DNA of 64,000 bases from assembly GCA_005765155.1 (NCBI GenBank), contig VCCP01000004.1, positions 496,001 to 560,000 on the forward strand, written 5' to 3'. The translations under genes were made by a program, and so were the position numbers. Positions 1 through 11,700 of this stretch are shown here, piece after piece. The notes below the pieces were generated by a model, which did not search any database, had not been told where the DNA came from, and saw only the letters and a program-made list of their open reading frames with translations. Numbering within the stretch: the first letter of the stretch is position 1; each line of letters starts with the position of its first letter. The stretch is from Zelopaecilomyces penicillatus. Lineage: Eukaryota; Ascomycota; Sordariomycetes; Hypocreales; Pseudodiploosporaceae.

Positions 1-79
1 TTTAACCAGGAGCTTTGATTGCCCCTAGGAGGACTGCTCTGAGCGCGCATCAGCAATATCCAGCAATATCTAGTCACAG

Positions 80-835
80 ATGAGAATGTCTAGGACCCCT
101 CCTCCGCCTCCGCCTCCTCCTCCCCCGGTCCCATGGAGGACTTCTACTCCTACTCAAGTGCCCAAGGCGCCATTCGTGGCATCTGTGGGCCCTGCAGGAG
201 CCTTCTTGGTTGAGTTGCTGGTCTACAGCGGCACGCCTTTCAACGATCACTGGGCCTACTGGGTGCGTTCGCACATTCACCCTGACATCGGCGTTGAGAT
301 CCACGCAAATGGTGACGTAAGAACCGGCTTCGAGTTCGAGATCAAGCGTAAACATGACCTCCGGGAAACACCCAGATATCCCACAGGGAGAATTCCACTG
401 CAGTGGGTCGATGCCAAGTTCTTTAACGAGCAAGCGATATTGAATACAGGAAGAGTTGATGGAGACAAGGACATACCTGTCTGCGATTTTGAGGCCAGTG
501 TACATAAAATTTCGGTTCCTGTCAAGTCTCTGATTCCAGTTAACAGTACGGTACGTTTTCAACATGACTTGGACAATATGTTCCTTTGGAGATGTATCGT
601 ATTTTTCTCATGGACATTGCAAGAATCCTACATCTGCAATCTATCCTACACTTCCTTGTGTTATTCTGCCCAAACGATCTATCAGCTATTGATACTTTTT
701 TTTTAGGCCAAACCAGGCAAGGCGATTAAGCAGAGGGACTGCCAGACGTGGATTGTTGAGTCTGCTAACCAACTTGTTGAGGATGGTATTCTCAACCAGG
801 AAGTTGCTGTTTACCTTTGTGCAATCGAGCAGTGA
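80..835 (+). CDS. Hypothetical protein, permuted papain-like His/Cys arrangement (2 exons)
   Basis: Two exons, 80-550 and 707-835, give 199 aa. The intron (551-706) starts GTACGT and ends in a T-run plus TAG. Exon 1 is exactly 157 codons and the second exon stays in frame to TGA at 833-835. The N-terminus has a run of ten prolines (residues 7-16). A short hydrophobic stretch (VELLVYSG) precedes a His-Trp pair (H57), and a Cys-Gln-x-Trp motif (C169) lies near the C-terminus, followed by a helix. His before Cys with these flanking tryptophans resembles permuted NlpC/P60- or LRAT-like thiol folds found in fungal proteins of unknown function; this is an inference. No signal peptide is seen. The start could be the ATG at 80 or 86, and an upstream exon outside the window is possible. 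Confidence 0.7.
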
Positions 836-1640
836 ATAAATAAGGACGTCTGAATTTCCAAGCAATATATTCCCACGTGGGAGCCCATACTATTGAGCAT
901 GCTCGCTGGATTTGCATGACACGCAGGCCTCTCTTCACTCCAGAGGAACCGCCCTCAGCTACGATGCCGCTCGTCCACACAGTCGCATGCCAGTGCGCGT
1001 GGACAAATCTCCCCCGAGTTCGTAGTCGAAATGATGTCCATTCTGTTCCTATCAGTAGTAGCGGCCGACAACTAGTTATGTAGCTCTCTCTCCTGCAAAG
1101 GGAGATGATGACCTAGTGTCAAGTCCATGTAGGCGATTTACCTGCAACATTGATCCCCTTGCTCTTTCATTTGATAAGCGCAATGGTCATAACTTGTGAT
1201 TGGTATGTGTGACGTTTCGCTACAGCAACATACCATACCATGCAAGACGAAAGTGGCGACATAGGCGAGGCAAAAAAAAAACAGCGACTGCCCTTATAAC
1301 AGCGAATTACAGTCTTCCTTTCATTAGATATTATACATGTGTTGACTTCATACAGAATATGTATTCTAGATGAAAGCCACGCATTATAACATGTGTCTCC
1401 CATCCTAAATCCGTCAACAAATCGATACGGCCAACATCCTATACCCCAAACTACTGGTATACCCCCTCACAGCCAACCCCTTTCCACAGCTTGCCCCAAC
1501 GACGACGGTTGCCCAAGCAAGTCTATTAAAAGTTTTCATGTGACAGGATACCAAGACGCCAGATTCAGTTCTCAGTATCATCAAATTCGCAAGAGTCAAA
1601 CTAGCTTTTGGGGAGTTTCTTTTTAGAACGTTTCTTTTTT
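836..1640. other. Intergenic, no supported gene
   Basis: Only short open frames without ATG starts or recognisable motifs occur here. No RNA gene or clear repeat is seen. Confidence 0.5.
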
Positions 1641-3455
1641 CTTTCTGCTAGCAAGTCTGACAAACAAACAAATTGAACTTACACAAGTCAGGGAAGAGCA
1701 GTAACAATTGAGAGCTTCTCCACGTTCAAACTTATCAACAATGCAAATTACGTTTCTCAATATGTCTTTCTGGTTGGCCGTGATGCAGCTGGAGCAGTAA
1801 GCCTGGTTGATACACCTCTCGCCCTGACAGACACAAACATTTTATTAGTCTCTTTCGGTTTCTTTTGCAGATTACTGGCCCACAGCTCGCTCGTGCGTTG
1901 AGATCCCTGGGAAGGACACAGCAATTATATCGTGAGTGGGGAGTGGGGAGTAGGGGGGAAGCAATTTCCACATAGTCCCCTACACTGTCAAGAGTCCCCG
2001 CGTTTCTCGCTATTGTTTCTGACATCCCGTATCGGAGCCGCTACTGAAGTGGCCATGAACTCAGATCTTGCCAAGAAAAGCTTCTCAGCAAATTATTTAG
2101 AAGCTTCTTTGTTAGTTTTTGTGTCAATCTCTTTCTCAAGCTGCTGGACCCATTCGTCAAGCGTTTTGCCATTAGTCGTCGTTGCGAGAGCTGTCCTTGC
2201 GCAAATTCTGTAGTACTGGTCAAATAGGGGTCGACAAATCTGATCGCTGTCATAAGCAGTTTCCTGTGTGTTAAGGATGAGTGTCAGTCAGTACATGCTC
2301 TTATCAGCCGCACCCGATGTACCCTCAGCGATACCTTATAGTAAGTTTGTTGGGACAAAAAGAATTCACGCTGCTTACGAGTATGCTAGAAATACATGCG
2401 ACCTTGTCGATTTTGAAGAAGCAACTGCCATTAGCTTCTTTGGCTAGTAAATCGAATAAGATATCCTTGTTGCACTTTCGTTCCTATGAGACAAAGTCAA
2501 GCCAGACAAGGCGAGTTAGCTCGCTTGTTTGCGTGGAGCTGGTCGTGGAAAAAGGAATTGAGCAAGGCCTTCCATGCCTGTGTTACTTACGCAAATTTTT
2601 GCAATGCACCTTGTGGTGTAGGCGAGTTCTGCAGTATCTTTGTTTGCCATGCACTTTTCTCTGTTATCCTCTATACAAGTTGTACAAACTGCTTCGGGCG
2701 AAGGTGGTGAAGGCGATGGACAATGGCCGACATATTTGCCCGCGGGCAGCACATCGTTGGCTCCAGTCTCATCCTCAATGCAGCCATCCGAGCCAGCGTA
2801 GCAAGGGCCATCAACCACACAGAGGGTGGAACGACTGCGTCTTTCGGTGCAAAATACCTAAGCAACGCTCGTATTAGCAAAATATCCATTCAGGGTTCCG
2901 CTATACTGTCTAACGTGGTGAAACTATACATTATTAGTGTCACTACATCCGTACTGATCACCCTTATCTTCGCATGGATACCCGCTGCCTCTGTAAATGT
3001 GAGAGTCTGGCTAAGATGCTGCTGTTGATAACTATCCCGGACCTTTCTATCCAACAGACAGGCATTGTCACATACACAAAATTCCTGTCAAATGCCAGCA
3101 TGTTAGTCTGCATTCCGCATGCCATCAAGGAGAGTCATACCTCCGGAACACGGTTGCGCTATAAAAGAATCAGAATTGTCTAATCTGCTATTAGACACAC
3201 TCAGAGAATACATACACAGGTGAGAGTGCACTTGGGTCCTTGATGTAATACACCGACAGATTAGTATCATTCATCACAATTTGCAGCAAATCCGAAACGG
3301 TAGCAACGGGAGAGTAATAATACCGTGTTCTGTAAAAGCAGGTAGATTCATATGTTAGCGTTTTACTTTCCATTATAGAAGACGGGAATCGCTCACCTTG
3401 GCGTAGCTAAAACTCAAAAAGCCAGCGCGAAGAGTGTTGTCTTTATCTTTATCAT
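1640..3455 (-). pseudogene. Fragments of a Cys-rich, probably secreted protein gene (multi-exon, perhaps broken)
   Basis: No single frame is long, but the minus strand carries several protein-like segments in order. A hydrophobic leader begins at ATG 3455 (MIKIKTTLFALAF) and hits TGA after 13 codons. One extra T in the following T-run would extend it into a typical signal peptide ending Ser-Tyr-Ala. Then follow an exon-like stretch at about 3229-3345, a segment with CVCDNAC near 3080, a segment at 2590-2825 with ten cysteines (GPCYAGSDGC, VCTTC, TTRCIAKIC), one at 2371-2478 (a GSCFFKIDKVAC motif), one at 2084-2262 (SDQICRPLFDQYYRIC), and one at about 1690-1830 (CQGERC, YCSSC). Plausible donor and acceptor pairs separate some segments (for example GTAAGC before 2370). 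The family is not recognised. It could be one gene or two tandem paralogues, intact with unusual splicing or a pseudogene. Confidence 0.4.
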
Positions 3456-5754
3456 TATGATGTTCACGGCGTTGATTGATAAAGTGTGTGTCCGAAATAC
3501 TGTATCAGAAGGGGGGAGGAATCAAGGCGTTATAAGATTTGCATTTCCTGCCCTTCGGTATTTATCTTCCCCCACTGCTATGTACTATTCCTTCATAATG
3601 AGCTTTTAATTACTTGAAATAAGACATATAAAAAGCACTTCATCAGCACAAACTGTGGTCTGTCCTGGAGTGTGATCAACTGGCCAGCATTGTTAGGCAG
3701 CGGATCTAGCTACATTTCCCAGATTAAGAGACATAAATTTCCTGCCACATTTCCGTCGCGTTCAGCTACAGCGTGCAAACGGATGTGTGTCCTAGCAAGC
3801 TGATGGATGTCTCAGTTGGTTAACATACAAAACACCCACCACCAATACCTTTCCCCCCTCCATGTGCAGCAGTCAGTACCGGCAGGCACTTTTTGTTTCT
3901 AAGCACAGGACGTATGATGATGCTATGGTGTAAATCATGCTGCATTCATCAGGCTAGTCGTACTATGTATAGTGCAGATGGAACCTGTCATAAATTCAAG
4001 CCTCACTAATGGTTTGGTCACAAACTCTCCTTGGAACTTGCTATGTATATATTCAGATACTCTGATACACGGCTTTATGATATACGTACGCGATGTAGGA
4101 AGAAATAAATGGTGCATTGCAAATCCTCTTCATCGAGCTGTTACACAGCAAGGCAGACTAGGACAAGGCTTCTGTACACCTATAACCTGCACTTGCACAA
4201 ATTCATCTCTATGCCTCTTCATCCAAAAGTAATACAACAGGGTGATTGATAGTGCGTAGTTAGTGACGTTGCAGGGTTAGGTGATGCACTGTCCACTCCT
4301 GTCAAGGTTGTTGCAGGTACTATTATCACATACCTAACCTACTAGTATGGAGCAAAACCCGTCATTAGCAACAACTAGACGTATAGTAAACCAACCCTAT
4401 AGTAAATAGGATTTTAGAGATGAACCTCACTTTGCCGTTGTTGCAGAGCCATACTAAAATGTCTCGCTCGGAACCGTCAATGTTTTAGGAGTAGCAAAAC
4501 TCTTACTTGATTCTTTTTGTTTCCTTCTTTCTATATTTTAATCTAGGGTCAATGATCTGAGACGTAATGGCGGCTGTAAAAAAGCCTTGGATTTTGCGAC
4601 CAAGTTGATGAGTTGGTAGTAATGGCATCTCGGCCATTTCAACTTGGACGACATTGCATAGGCCTTGCTTATTTTTAAGCACCGAGCCAGGTAACTGCCT
4701 CAAGACTTCTGTAGCTTCGAGTCCTTTGTTTGCGATGCGGCGGATACTATTTGGCTGGCAACAACCCAATAGTGTCGCCATAAGTCAATCCATTGATTGC
4801 TCGGCCACGTTGTGTTTTCTAGCCATGGGGATTGGATTGCAAATAGATTGAGCATTCATTATACAAATCACACAGAAACGCCTTACGCCAGGTTAGTGAC
4901 TTACTTGATTGGGTATATTCAAAGATCCAATGCCGGTGGCATGGGACCTTGTGTGTAAGTGTTCGCCCTGTCTCTATGTAAGCGGCTGCATTTAGACTTG
5001 AAGCTGAACAGCATGACCATATAATCGCTGACCTCCAACAGTGGGTTTGCCAAACTAGTGTATAAAGACAGAACACGAGCTCGCTCTATAGACTCGAAGA
5101 AAGACAATGTTACTTTGGTAGTTTCACATTACATTGTCTGGTTATACTGGAATATTGCGCTCTTATTAGGCATAAGTTTAGTAACCTTGCCGCGTACAGA
5201 TGGTTGTAGACCGAATATCTCGATATCCTGGCAAGTTTGCAGGTTACTTGATTAACATGTTACAGTTGCCACTGCAGATAACATTAGAGGGGTCGGACCG
5301 AGCAACATATGAGCGAAATGTTCAGACAGCTTTGATTGGATCAAACCATGGCCAAGTATCGTTGATTGAATCGACAGTCACCAAGGCATCCCACTTATCC
5401 CGGTGTCTCGGCTTGGGTGTTTTGGGGGCTTGATACATATGCACGCCCGCATGATATGGTTACTTTACCTGTTCCTTTGGGAACTACGATCGTGCGGGGT
5501 TGTATATAAAACCAGGCTGATTTGATGAAAATTCTCATGAGCGTCGCTTTGGCCTGCCATAATGGTGACATCCCACTTATTCCGTGGTTTTCGATGTGGC
5601 CAGCTGGACATGTGAAATGCTATCCCGGTGCCGTAACGGGCCACTCTCACGACGCCACAATAACTCAGAGTTGTTTGGACACCAAGCCGACGGAAGCGAC
5701 GATAAATCGTGGGAAGAGAACAGTAAACTTGATTTGCTTATTTGACGATGTCGA
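3456..5754. other. Mostly non-coding; weak gene fragments
   Basis: No complete gene is supported. Protein-like but unassigned frames occur on the minus strand at 4503-4781 and 4919-5107 (with the motif LSLYTSLANPLLEVSDYM) and on the plus strand at about 5260-5433 (motif GSNHGQVSLIESTVTKA, ending at TGA 5431-5433). They may be exons or relics of one or more genes, but joins could not be established. Confidence 0.35.
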
Positions 5755-5764
5755 TATATATAAA
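5755..5764 (+). promoter_or_regulatory. TATA box of the P450-fusion gene
   Basis: TATATATAAA lies 100 nt upstream of the ATG at 5864. It supports starting the protein at 5864 rather than reading the open frame that extends upstream through this element. Confidence 0.6.
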
Positions 5765-5863
5765 GGGCGGAAACTCCTGATGCAACTTGCTTATAGCTGC
5801 TGTAGAGTAATAATAGCCTGTTCTGTTCAGCATACATCAACGTGGCGTGTTGCTCTACTTCGG

Positions 5864-8347
5864 ATGGCTCTCATTATTCTTTTCATCGTTGCACTCATCC
5901 TACTATGTAGAAAATATCTTTTGCACATCACCGGCATCAAGAAATATCCGGCTTTGTATGTCTGGCTTTTCGGATGGAAACTGTTCATATTCGACTACGA
6001 TTTGTATAGAGCCATCCTCGTTGGCAACAGGCTGCGCATTGACCGAGCCAACCACCTCTACAATGACAACTGCCTGGTCATCCAGCTCGTCGGACACTCC
6101 AACATCGTCAGCGCCAAGCGCCAGATATCCAAGAAACTAACACGCATCATGACCAAGTACTTGACGGGTGACCACATGAGGAAATGTGTGGACGTCTCCA
6201 TTGCCAAAAACATCAAGCTGTGGGGGCAACAAGGTAGTTGTCGAGATGTGGTTGAGCTTTCCAACAAACTCTCGTTTAGCAGTATCTGTGAGGTGCTTCT
6301 GGGATACGACGGGATGGATATCTATGAAGACTTTAAGAACTTCATCAATATTGCGTCGAAGGTGCAGAATATGATCACGGCGTACTGCGCGCCGAGCCAC
6401 CTTGCTTTATGTAACTCCATCCGCCGCCGGATCCTGGCCTGCAAGGACCGCAGTCTTTTTAAAGAGATGTTGGACGCTGGGTTTTCTGAAGAAGAGACCA
6501 TCAACAACGTTGCGACTCTGCTGCTGACTGGCACCGAAACCACATCGTACTCGCTGAGCCGATGTGTGTACCACTTGGACACCATAGCGCAGCAGGAGCT
6601 GCGCGATACGCCTTCCCGTGTTATCAACTACGTGAATAACATCATATTCGAGCATCCTCCTACCTCGTTGGCGCCCTTTGGACATGTCACGCTGGAACCT
6701 ATCCATACAGGCGGGATGATCATTCCGAAAGACACGCACTGCATCGGTGTGATATCTTTGATGAACAAAGATGTGCAGAGTTCGTTTACATCCTTTTCTC
6801 TAGGTGTGCGCTCATGCCCAGCACAGGCAATGGCGAACTATGAAATCGAAACCTTCCTCACACTACTGCTACAGAAGACCGATGGGTGGAAGGTTCTTAA
6901 CAAGTCTAAAAACGACCCGCTCTACACCGTGGTCAAGAAAATGAAGCCGTTCGAATGCGCATTCTCCCCAGCGATTGAGTACCTGCAAAGAGACTTGTCA
7001 TGGGGAGCTAGTCCCAAGGATCTACGCCCGTTTGTGGACAAGCACGAGATGGCAAGATGGTACGACTCGCTTGCGCATCTCCAGCCCGGCGAAGGCACTA
7101 TTTCTGACACTTTTAAAGCTGCCGACGACATGGACCGGATCTTTGATACTACTTCCATCACAGACACTGTCAGAAAGCATCAAGCCGAGGCTGAAGCAGA
7201 AAGTTTGTGCAAGGATAAATCGTTTCTGAAGGCCTGCTTAAGACGAGGATTGGAAACTGCCGTGGCAGGCAATATCGGCGACGCTGTGATTGTCAGAAAC
7301 CCGCCCACCACACCTTCTGATGATGAGAAGAACAAAAAGGTCCATAGGGGATTCGGCGTTGACGACCACGGCGAATTGTGGAACAGCTTCGCAGAGCGTC
7401 TAGACCCTAGGATTAGACCACGCCCTCTCGGGTTATCTGTTGCCGTAACGGGTGGTCCGCTCCCAATGCGATGGGGCGACGCTTCCAATTTAGATCTTGA
7501 AGTCGCAGCCGTCATCGGCTATCTTGACGACTGTGCCGAAGACAACAACGAGGCAACAAACGTCAGTCAATCTTGGATGTGGGACTCGTTACCAAAGAAC
7601 GATGAACGAGTATCCTACATCAGAGAATTCTCCAACAAGAGCCGCCAATGGAATAAAACACGCGCTCATTACGATGTGACCTTATCGCCCTGCTCCAGGA
7701 TTCTTTATTGCGTGTTTGAAACGGGTATGCCGCATCTTATACGCAACGCTTTTCCTGGTGAACGGTCTCTGCGGAACATGTTGATATCACAGCTCATTGG
7801 CTGTACGGCCGATATCGTGTACGACTTACAAGTCGACGATTTCGGGAATGGCATATTCGTCGCCTGGGGAAATTCGCTCAAGGATTATCCAGACATCATC
7901 TCCATCATCAGCGACGAGCTCGTCCGAATTATGATGACGGAACCATGTCACATCAGCAATCAATTCACCATTGCTACCGTGTGCTGGCAGGCATTCAACG
8001 GACGGCACCTGATCGTGGAACAAGCTCGGCACGTCACCAACGTGTCCATCAAAGACACGCACCCGGAAATCATCCTCAATGCCTGTTCCATCCTCAACAT
8101 CCCGCCAGGCTCGTGGAAAGATGTCGTACATGCTGTTGCTCCGGACTCGAAATACACTGATATGTTGATTTCCTGGCTATGCGGTTCCACGGATATCTCT
8201 TCGGCGGATGCGGCTGCTGCGTACGCCTATATTCTCACAGATTTGGATTCCCGGGTTGGTCGATGTATGCTAAACGTCGCGTTAGTGTGGCGTATATGGT
8301 TTGAAAATGCGTCCTACATAAAAGTACTTCTGTATACACTGGATTAA
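5864..8347 (+). CDS. Cytochrome P450-like domain fused to an unrecognised C-terminal domain
   Basis: An uninterrupted 827-aa frame. Residues 1-18 form an N-terminal membrane anchor (LIILFIVALILL). Residues 20-370 are P450-like: an I-helix motif TGTETT (about 222-227) and a heme loop FSLGVRSC with the cysteine ligand at C318. The domain is unusually short. Where the K-helix ExxR should precede the HPP turn, the sequence reads NNIIFEHPPTS, so the ExxR arginine is absent. The PERF region is also missing. This suggests in-frame deletions and probably no normal monooxygenase activity. Residues about 380-827 are mostly helical with acidic clusters (DDMDRIFD; LDDCAEDN at 554-561) and match no family I recognise. 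The second cluster looks superficially like a terpene-cyclase DDxxE, but no convincing NSE motif follows. The start at 5864 is chosen because a TATA box lies 100 nt upstream and the anchor begins there. Confidence 0.75.
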   Translation: MALIILFIVALILLCRKYLLHITGIKKYPALYVWLFGWKLFIFDYDLYRAILVGNRLRIDRANHLYNDNCLVIQLVGHSNIVSAKRQISKKLTRIMTKYLTGDHMRKCVDVSIAKNIKLWGQQGSCRDVVELSNKLSFSSICEVLLGYDGMDIYEDFKNFINIASKVQNMITAYCAPSHLALCNSIRRRILACKDRSLFKEMLDAGFSEEETINNVATLLLTGTETTSYSLSRCVYHLDTIAQQELRDTPSRVINYVNNIIFEHPPTSLAPFGHVTLEPIHTGGMIIPKDTHCIGVISLMNKDVQSSFTSFSLGVRSCPAQAMANYEIETFLTLLLQKTDGWKVLNKSKNDPLYTVVKKMKPFECAFSPAIEYLQRDLSWGASPKDLRPFVDKHEMARWYDSLAHLQPGEGTISDTFKAADDMDRIFDTTSITDTVRKHQAEAEAESLCKDKSFLKACLRRGLETAVAGNIGDAVIVRNPPTTPSDDEKNKKVHRGFGVDDHGELWNSFAERLDPRIRPRPLGLSVAVTGGPLPMRWGDASNLDLEVAAVIGYLDDCAEDNNEATNVSQSWMWDSLPKNDERVSYIREFSNKSRQWNKTRAHYDVTLSPCSRILYCVFETGMPHLIRNAFPGERSLRNMLISQLIGCTADIVYDLQVDDFGNGIFVAWGNSLKDYPDIISIISDELVRIMMTEPCHISNQFTIATVCWQAFNGRHLIVEQARHVTNVSIKDTHPEIILNACSILNIPPGSWKDVVHAVAPDSKYTDMLISWLCGSTDISSADAAAAYAYILTDLDSRVGRCMLNVALVWRIWFENASYIKVLLYTLD

Positions 8348-8713
8348 AGTGGGCTCTGCTTCTCATCGACATATTGCGAGGACATAATGCGAGGCAGCTT
8401 TCCAGGTGTTTGATTGAGTTTTCTGAAGATGATGTTCATCACTGTGCTGTATGAATATGCTTCTCATCGAATGTGATCATGGCGGAGTCAAACCCAAGTG
8501 CTTCCTCACTTATCCGCAGAAATGTAAAAGAGTGTGTGATCAAATTGTAGCCCATCACCCTTCTCGTTGATGTGATGATATTCAGATGCCTACCTGCTCA
8601 ACCGGTCAAAAATCCAACATTTTCGTCGAGACTCAACATAAAGTAAAACTCAACAGAGTCGGTGGATGTGTAGCGAAAGCCCTTCAATCTCATAGGGTGC
8701 GAGATCAATTTGA
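8348..8713. other. Convergent intergenic spacer
   Basis: 366 nt between the ends of two convergent genes. No gene, repeat or RNA is seen. Confidence 0.5.
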
Positions 8714-11700
8714 CTAATCCTTATTAGCTCCAGCAGCAACTAGTCGCTCTATAACCTGGAGGTGGCCGCCATTTGACGCCGCTTGAAGTGCTGTGAATCC
8801 TTCTCTACTAGCGGGGGCATTGACATCAGCTCCAGCGGCAAGCAGGCATTCAACAATATCCAAATGACCACCTTCTGATGCTGCTTGAAGCGCTGTCCTC
8901 CCGTTCTTGGCAGTAACAGCGGCATTGACATTAGCCTTAGCAGCAAGTAACCGCTCCACAATCTGGAGATGACCGCCTCCCGATGCTAGTTCAATTGCCG
9001 TACATTTACCAGCAGCACCATTGACATCAGCCCCAGCGACAAGTAGTCGTTCTACAACCTGAATATGACCCCCTCTTGATGCTGCCTGAAGTGCTGACTG
9101 GGGTCGATCACCCTCGAGGCCGACAGCATTAACGTTAGCTTTAGCAGCGAGCAGCCGCTCTACAACCTCAACATGGCCGTTTTCCGATGCTACCTGAAGT
9201 GATGTCCATCTACCAGAGACATTATTCACATTAGCACCAGCAACAAGCAGTTGCTCCACGGCTTGAAGATGACCGCCTTTTGATGCTGCTTGCAGTGCTG
9301 TCAACCCTTCACTGCTAGGAGCAGCATCAGCATAAGCTCCAGCTGCAATTAGTCGCTCGATGACCTGTAAGTGGCCACCTCCTGCTGCTACCTGAAGAGC
9401 TGTCCAACCATTAGACCTGGCATCAATAGCAGCATTGACGGAAATCAGCCGCTCCACAACCTGAAAATGGCCGCCTTTGGATGCTGCTTGAAGTGCCGTC
9501 CATCTTGTACCAGTAACAGGAGCATTGACATCAGCTCCAGCAGCAAGCAGTCGCTCTACAACCTGTGGATGACCGTTTTCCGATGCCGCCTGAAGTGCTG
9601 TTCGTCCTGACTTCGCAGAAGAAGCATCGATACTAGCTCCAGCTTTAAGCAGCCACTCCACAGCTTGTAGATGGCCGCCTTCTGATGCTGCCTCAAGTGC
9701 TGACCATTCTCTTCCGTCAGGAACACCAGCAATCGTAACATCAGCAGCAAGCTGCCGCTTCACATGCTGTAGATGGCTGCCTCGTGGTGCAACTTGAAGT
9801 ACTGTAAGTCCATTAATTATAGCACCAAAAGTATTGATACCAGCTCCAGCAGCACACAGCCGCTCCATAACATGAAGATGGCCGCCTCCTGATGCCGCTT
9901 GAAGGGACTTGTTAAGGCCATTCGTTGAGCATCTACCAGCTTCTAGAAAAATTGTGACGGCCTTGATATCACCTTCGTATGCTGATAGTCCCATCAGGTT
10001 TTCTGTTGTCAATTGTAATGGTATCTGGGTTATGACTGCATAACGTAGAAGAGCATAATGATGTCTCGGATGACTCCAAAGAAGGATTGCATCCTCGATT
10101 GCTTGAGACCCTGGATTTTGCCAAGGTATGTGTGCTAGACTATGACCATTCATAATCATCTCATACCACAAGTTCCAAGTAATTGGCTTTCCCCCTTGAA
10201 AGTTGGCAGTATGGGAAACCCAATGCTTCGCTGCATATTGGAGAAAAGGGTAGTTTTCTAGTAGATTGGCCGCATCTGAATCGGTATCAGATCGGCTATA
10301 ACTTGCTAGGCTCTTATTCATATCCAACGCCGTTCTGGGTTTACCCAATTTGGAAACTTGGTGGGCTAAACGTGCTGCCAGCCCGACTCCAGACCCTTGG
10401 CTAAGAGCAACGCTGGCCACAGTTACGGGGGGCATTTGGAATGGCTGTGCTCGCCGGGCTATGGTTGATTTGAAGTCATTGAGATGAAGATATGTAACAC
10501 AGATCTCCCCGATGAAGTGATCCATGTTTTCTAAGTCGACACGAAAACTCGTAAGCTGCGTAGGTAATTTGTCGCTGACCATAAAATCGCGGATTGAGCT
10601 GTGAGCGAATTGAACTATCAGAGCTCCTTCGGTAACCTGCAGAAGATTTTCACTCCACAAGACAATTGGACTCATTTCACGAACCAACCGATCAGGCCTC
10701 GAGTATCCCTGTCCAATTTCGATAGAGACCGCTTCACGGATTTCATCAAGGGTTAGAGGTCGTTTTGCGGCTGCTACCCACTTGAAGGCTTTTTGCGCCA
10801 AATCAGTCATTCGCTGTCGGGTTATAATACGCAATAATGCTCGGCTGAAAGTTTCTTCTAAACTTTTTGGAAGAGTGTGCAGGAGGCGATGGACGTCATC
10901 ATCGCAGCTTGCGGTGCATATTTCGTTGATTAAAAATTCAACCCAGAGAAACCTTGTGATGATTAGACCCGTGCTTTTCGAATAGATGGGTACCTCAATA
11001 CTTACATGCCATCAGCATGCTCGCTTAGTGTTTGTTTCACATTTTCCAAAAGATAAGGGTCGTTTATCATCAAATCTTCGTTTCGAATTCGTTCTTGAAT
11101 GACTGCATCAATGTACATGCGAATATCCAAGGCCAGGCTCTTCGATGACATTAAAATGTGCTCCATGTCTGAAAATCTGCCTCTGAGGTCCAAATGAACG
11201 CTATCGCGACTGGCAATAAATATTCTTAGATCGACAACAGTAGAGGCAAGAGACGCCAATGCTTCCAACAGAGCTCGCCGCTCAACAGCGTCGGATTCAT
11301 CAAGACCATCGATGAAGATGAAACATTTGGCTGAGCGCATGAGTGCTTGTCGGGTCAGGTCTACCCAGTCTTGCAGCCCGACAAACAATTTCTGACTTAG
11401 ATTTTTAAGACGGTGTTCAATTTCCTGTGGAAGTAACATTGTGTCTATAATTTGCCGGATTATTGATCGAATGATTGTTTCGGCCTTTAGGGAGTCTGAG
11501 TCATCGTACCGTAGGAAAGAAAATGCAACACGGACATCGTCATCTTTGTTTGCAAGGATGTGGTTGATAACGTTGGCACTGGTTGCGGTCAGTAACTACG
11601 GAGCGCATTTCAGGAAGCGAGTAATAAGTCCTACCATAGGATCGTCTTCCCAGATCCAACTGTTATTGCATTAGGACAAGCCCTTCAGGGAGGTCTTATG

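Noticed and set aside
5522..5863. Upstream extension of the P450-fusion reading frame
   Set aside because: It has only in-frame ATGs upstream of, and running through, a clear TATA box; the membrane anchor and normal protein start at 5864.
7517..7547. DDxxE-like motif as proof of a terpene cyclase domain
   Set aside because: No NSE/DTE motif or effector-triad spacing could be found downstream; kept only as a possibility.
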